Positions 61,813 to 64,000 of a DNA stretch of 64,000 nt are shown here, one piece after another. The position numbers were made by a program, and so were the translations under genes. This DNA is from Spinellus fusiger (lineage: Eukaryota; Mucoromycota; Mucoromycetes; Mucorales; Phycomycetaceae), in NCBI GenBank assembly GCA_025094145.1, contig JALLLS010000016.1, positions 124,001-188,000 of the forward strand, read 5' to 3'. How positions within the stretch are numbered: the stretch's first letter is position 1; each line of letters opens with the position of its first letter. The notes beneath the pieces are model-generated. The model did not search any database. It had not been told where the DNA came from and saw nothing but the letters and a program-made list of their open reading frames with translations.

Positions 61813-64000
61813 TGGTCAATAGTCATAGACTGTAACTATCTCTCTTCTCTCTGTATCATTGACAATCAGGGGCACTCGCAATACATATAATATATAATAT
61901 ATAATATATAATATATATTAATAAATCTTATGTATATTAATGTTTATAAAAGAAATAATAGACACATAAAATACAGTTGTTTATAAATATAATACCGTTA
62001 CATAACTACCCATATATAAGATCTATACAAAAAGACATTATGGACTTAAGAATATATATAACAAAATTCAATTATTGTAAAAATAATAGCATTATAATTG
62101 TGAACATTTATATATAGAATACTATGTTTTGTTTTTCAAAAGAGTAAACGTTCATCAATGGGAAGTCTATACATAGTTATCATTTAATATTATATAGACA
62201 TCCCATCTTTTTCCCTTGAAACATAGTAGGACAGAGTTCCAGAAACCACGGGTAATCCAGATGATGGGAGAATATCACCTGTGTGCAGATAATTATCTCT
62301 TACACTTACACTATTGCTACACTAATTCATATGGTTTATTCGACTTATCCCCCTTTTGGTTATCTTTTCTCTCAGCTCCCACACAACCTTTTCCGGACAT
62401 TCTCCGACCTATTTATTCTCTCTGTCTCTCTGTCTTATTCTCTTATACATTCTTCTCGGTGTACATGCTACAGAATTAATACCACTATACATCACCAGAT
62501 GATATTAATGCCAATGAAACCCGATCTCAATCATAAGTAATCGAGTTATAGATGGATCGAGTAATATATTTGCACTAAGAGTTTGATTTACTCTATATTA
62601 CGTAGAATAAATTAACAATATAGCCACCCTTTTTTAAATATAGTAAATATCTAGATGTGTAGATTTGAAATCTAAGGATAGAAAATATATAGTCTTGATC
62701 TCTATAATAGTATCAGATAAAAAGTAATAGTAAAGATAGCAGAAAATCTTAAAGAATAGTCAAATGATTGAAACAAACAAAATATATGAATAATGATATT
62801 ATTATATCTAATAAAAATATATTCATTTATCTTTAGTTAAATTAAATAAAGTATATAAGTAATTGTAAATAAATGAATAAATAAAAACCAACAAACAAAG
62901 TCAAGTACGTGCAGATAGATGAATAGTCATAGATTAGATAGACGCATACTGACACAACAGTTAGACACATAAACGTGGACATTCACTGTCAGGCAAGTAG
63001 AAAAAACAGCCAGACGAACAGTCCTATAGCCAAATAATGACCATACTACCAACCAACCAACCACAAGGACAGACGGACGACCAGGAGAACAGACGAACGA
63101 ACAGCCAGACTACCAACCAACCAACCACAGGGACAGACGAACGACCAGACATATGGCCAGACAGACAACCAACCAAAAGGATACACATACAGGCATTGTT
63201 CAATCAAGACATGAATACAAACACACATAGTTAGATATATGAACAGACACAGAATGTTTAAAATAGTAACAAAAACACTTACAGTCCAACAAGCAGACAC
63301 AGACGAACACACAAACAACCAGGCAAGACGGACAAGAAGACAGAGAGGAAGGCAGACAAGAAGACAAGAAGGAGGGCAAACATAGGCACACACACGCACA
63401 GAGGGAGAGGCAGAGACAGACTAAAATAATCATTCAAAAACGCGGTATTGTTAATATATAAGCTGTTACCAATTATTAATACCAAGATTACTTACGATCA
63501 GAGCATTGTCTCATTTCTTCTCAACAGCGGCCCTCTCCGTGTGGTGGCGGCTCTTGGTGGTGAAGGAGGAGATAGGAGTTGTGGTGGGGTGAGGAGTTGT
63601 GGTGGTGATGGAGTAGTGATGGGTGATGATGACCCATCGGCAAACCCACGATGGGCTATGCCAATGGGCATGAAGAGAGAAAAGTTAGGCAACAGCGTCC
63701 CTCCCAATACTGCAGCCTCTTCACCAACCTCACCAACCTCTTCAGCTTCTTCAGCTTCTTCAACCTCTTCAGCTTTTTCTTCTTCAGCTTCTTTTTCTTC
63801 TTCTTTCTCTTCTTCAATCTTGGCTTTTTTCTTGCCCTTCTTATCAGAGCTTTCCTCTGATTCGTGTTTTCTTTTGCCTAGAGACAAGGCGGGAGCGGCA
63901 GACACAAATGAGGCCGTGGAAGTACCTGCCGAAAGGCAAACCGAACAAGACTCAGCCAAGTGCTCTGAAGAACGCGTTTGTTCATTCAAGTCGCGAGACG
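61813..64000 (-). repeat. Right arm of the large inverted repeat, cut by the window end
   Basis: Reverse complement of 57825-60012, with the same frames recovered on the opposite strand (for example 62216-62479 mirrors 59346-59609, and 63046-63399 mirrors 58426-58779). It still matches at base 64000, so the true arm is at least 2188 bp. Confidence 0.95.
63498..64000 (-). CDS. Unrecognised acidic Lys/Glu-rich protein (right copy, partial)
   Basis: Mirror copy of the gene at 57722-58327. The visible part, from the stop at 63498 to the window edge, translates identically to the left copy (DLNEQTRSSEHLAESCSV onward); its first 30 or so codons lie beyond the window. The two copies are transcribed towards each other across the spacer. 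Whether this copy keeps its start and promoter cannot be seen. Confidence 0.55.
   Translation of the reverse strand, partial: SRDLNEQTRSSEHLAESCSVCLSAGTSTASFVSAAPALSLGKRKHESEESSDKKGKKKAKIEEEKEEEKEAEEEKAEEVEEAEEAEEVGEVGEEAAVLGGTLLPNFSLFMPIGIAHRGFADGSSSPITTPSPPQLLTPPQLLSPPSPPRAATTRRGPLLRRNETML

Overview
This window is eukaryotic nuclear DNA from what looks like an early-diverging fungus, most likely Mucoromycota (Mucorales-like). The support is: A+T-rich intergenic DNA with many microsatellites, genes broken by short (about 45-150 nt) introns with gtaag-type donors, pyrimidine-rich leaders before start codons, a pan-fungal gene set (OSH3, MGM101, NVJ2/TEX2-like, HRQ1, mitochondrial lysyl-tRNA synthetase, threonine aldolase), and eroded Tc1/mariner and Fanzor/TnpB-like remnants. 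The species cannot be named from this sequence.

Layout. 1-13 kb: a TALE homeodomain gene (-), a long gene-poor stretch, a BuGZ/ZNF207-like zinc-finger gene (+) and a HAD-superfamily gene (+). 13-18 kb: gene-poor. 18-25.4 kb: a compact minus-strand block with an Osh3-type oxysterol-binding protein (GOLD-PH-FFAT-ORD), a penta-EF-hand protein, and an ankyrin-Nudix NADH pyrophosphatase of NUDT12 architecture. 25.4-30.6 kb: gene-poor, with an internally deleted Tc1 copy and one candidate membrane microprotein. 30.7-32 kb: MGM101 (-). 34.3-35 kb: Fanzor-like remnant. 35.3-44.4 kb: mitochondrial lysyl-tRNA synthetase (+), convergent HRQ1 helicase (-), a small ORF (+), MED19-like (-). 44.9-47 kb: an intronless SMP-domain lipid-transfer protein (+). 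48.9-50.3 kb: threonine aldolase (-). 50.3-57.7 kb: gene-poor, with transposon debris. 57.7-64 kb: a large inverted repeat. Its arms (57825-60012 and 61813-64000) keep exact coordinate register and gave no mismatch wherever compared. Each arm carries a copy of an unrecognised acidic, lysine-rich gene pointing inwards, around an 1800-bp spacer. The right arm runs off the window.

The genes do not form one pathway. Several relate to membrane contact sites and lipid transfer (OSH3, NVJ2-like) or mitochondria (MGM101, lysyl-tRNA synthetase), but this is ordinary fungal gene order rather than a cluster. The strongest oddities are the large palindrome, GC-AG introns in HRQ1 (inside the Walker A motif) and MED19, a degraded EQVSHHPP signature in OSH3, an Asp-to-Asn change at the HAD nucleophile, and the Fanzor-like fragment. 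Exon boundaries were read by eye from splice signals and protein continuity. No alignment or database search was run.
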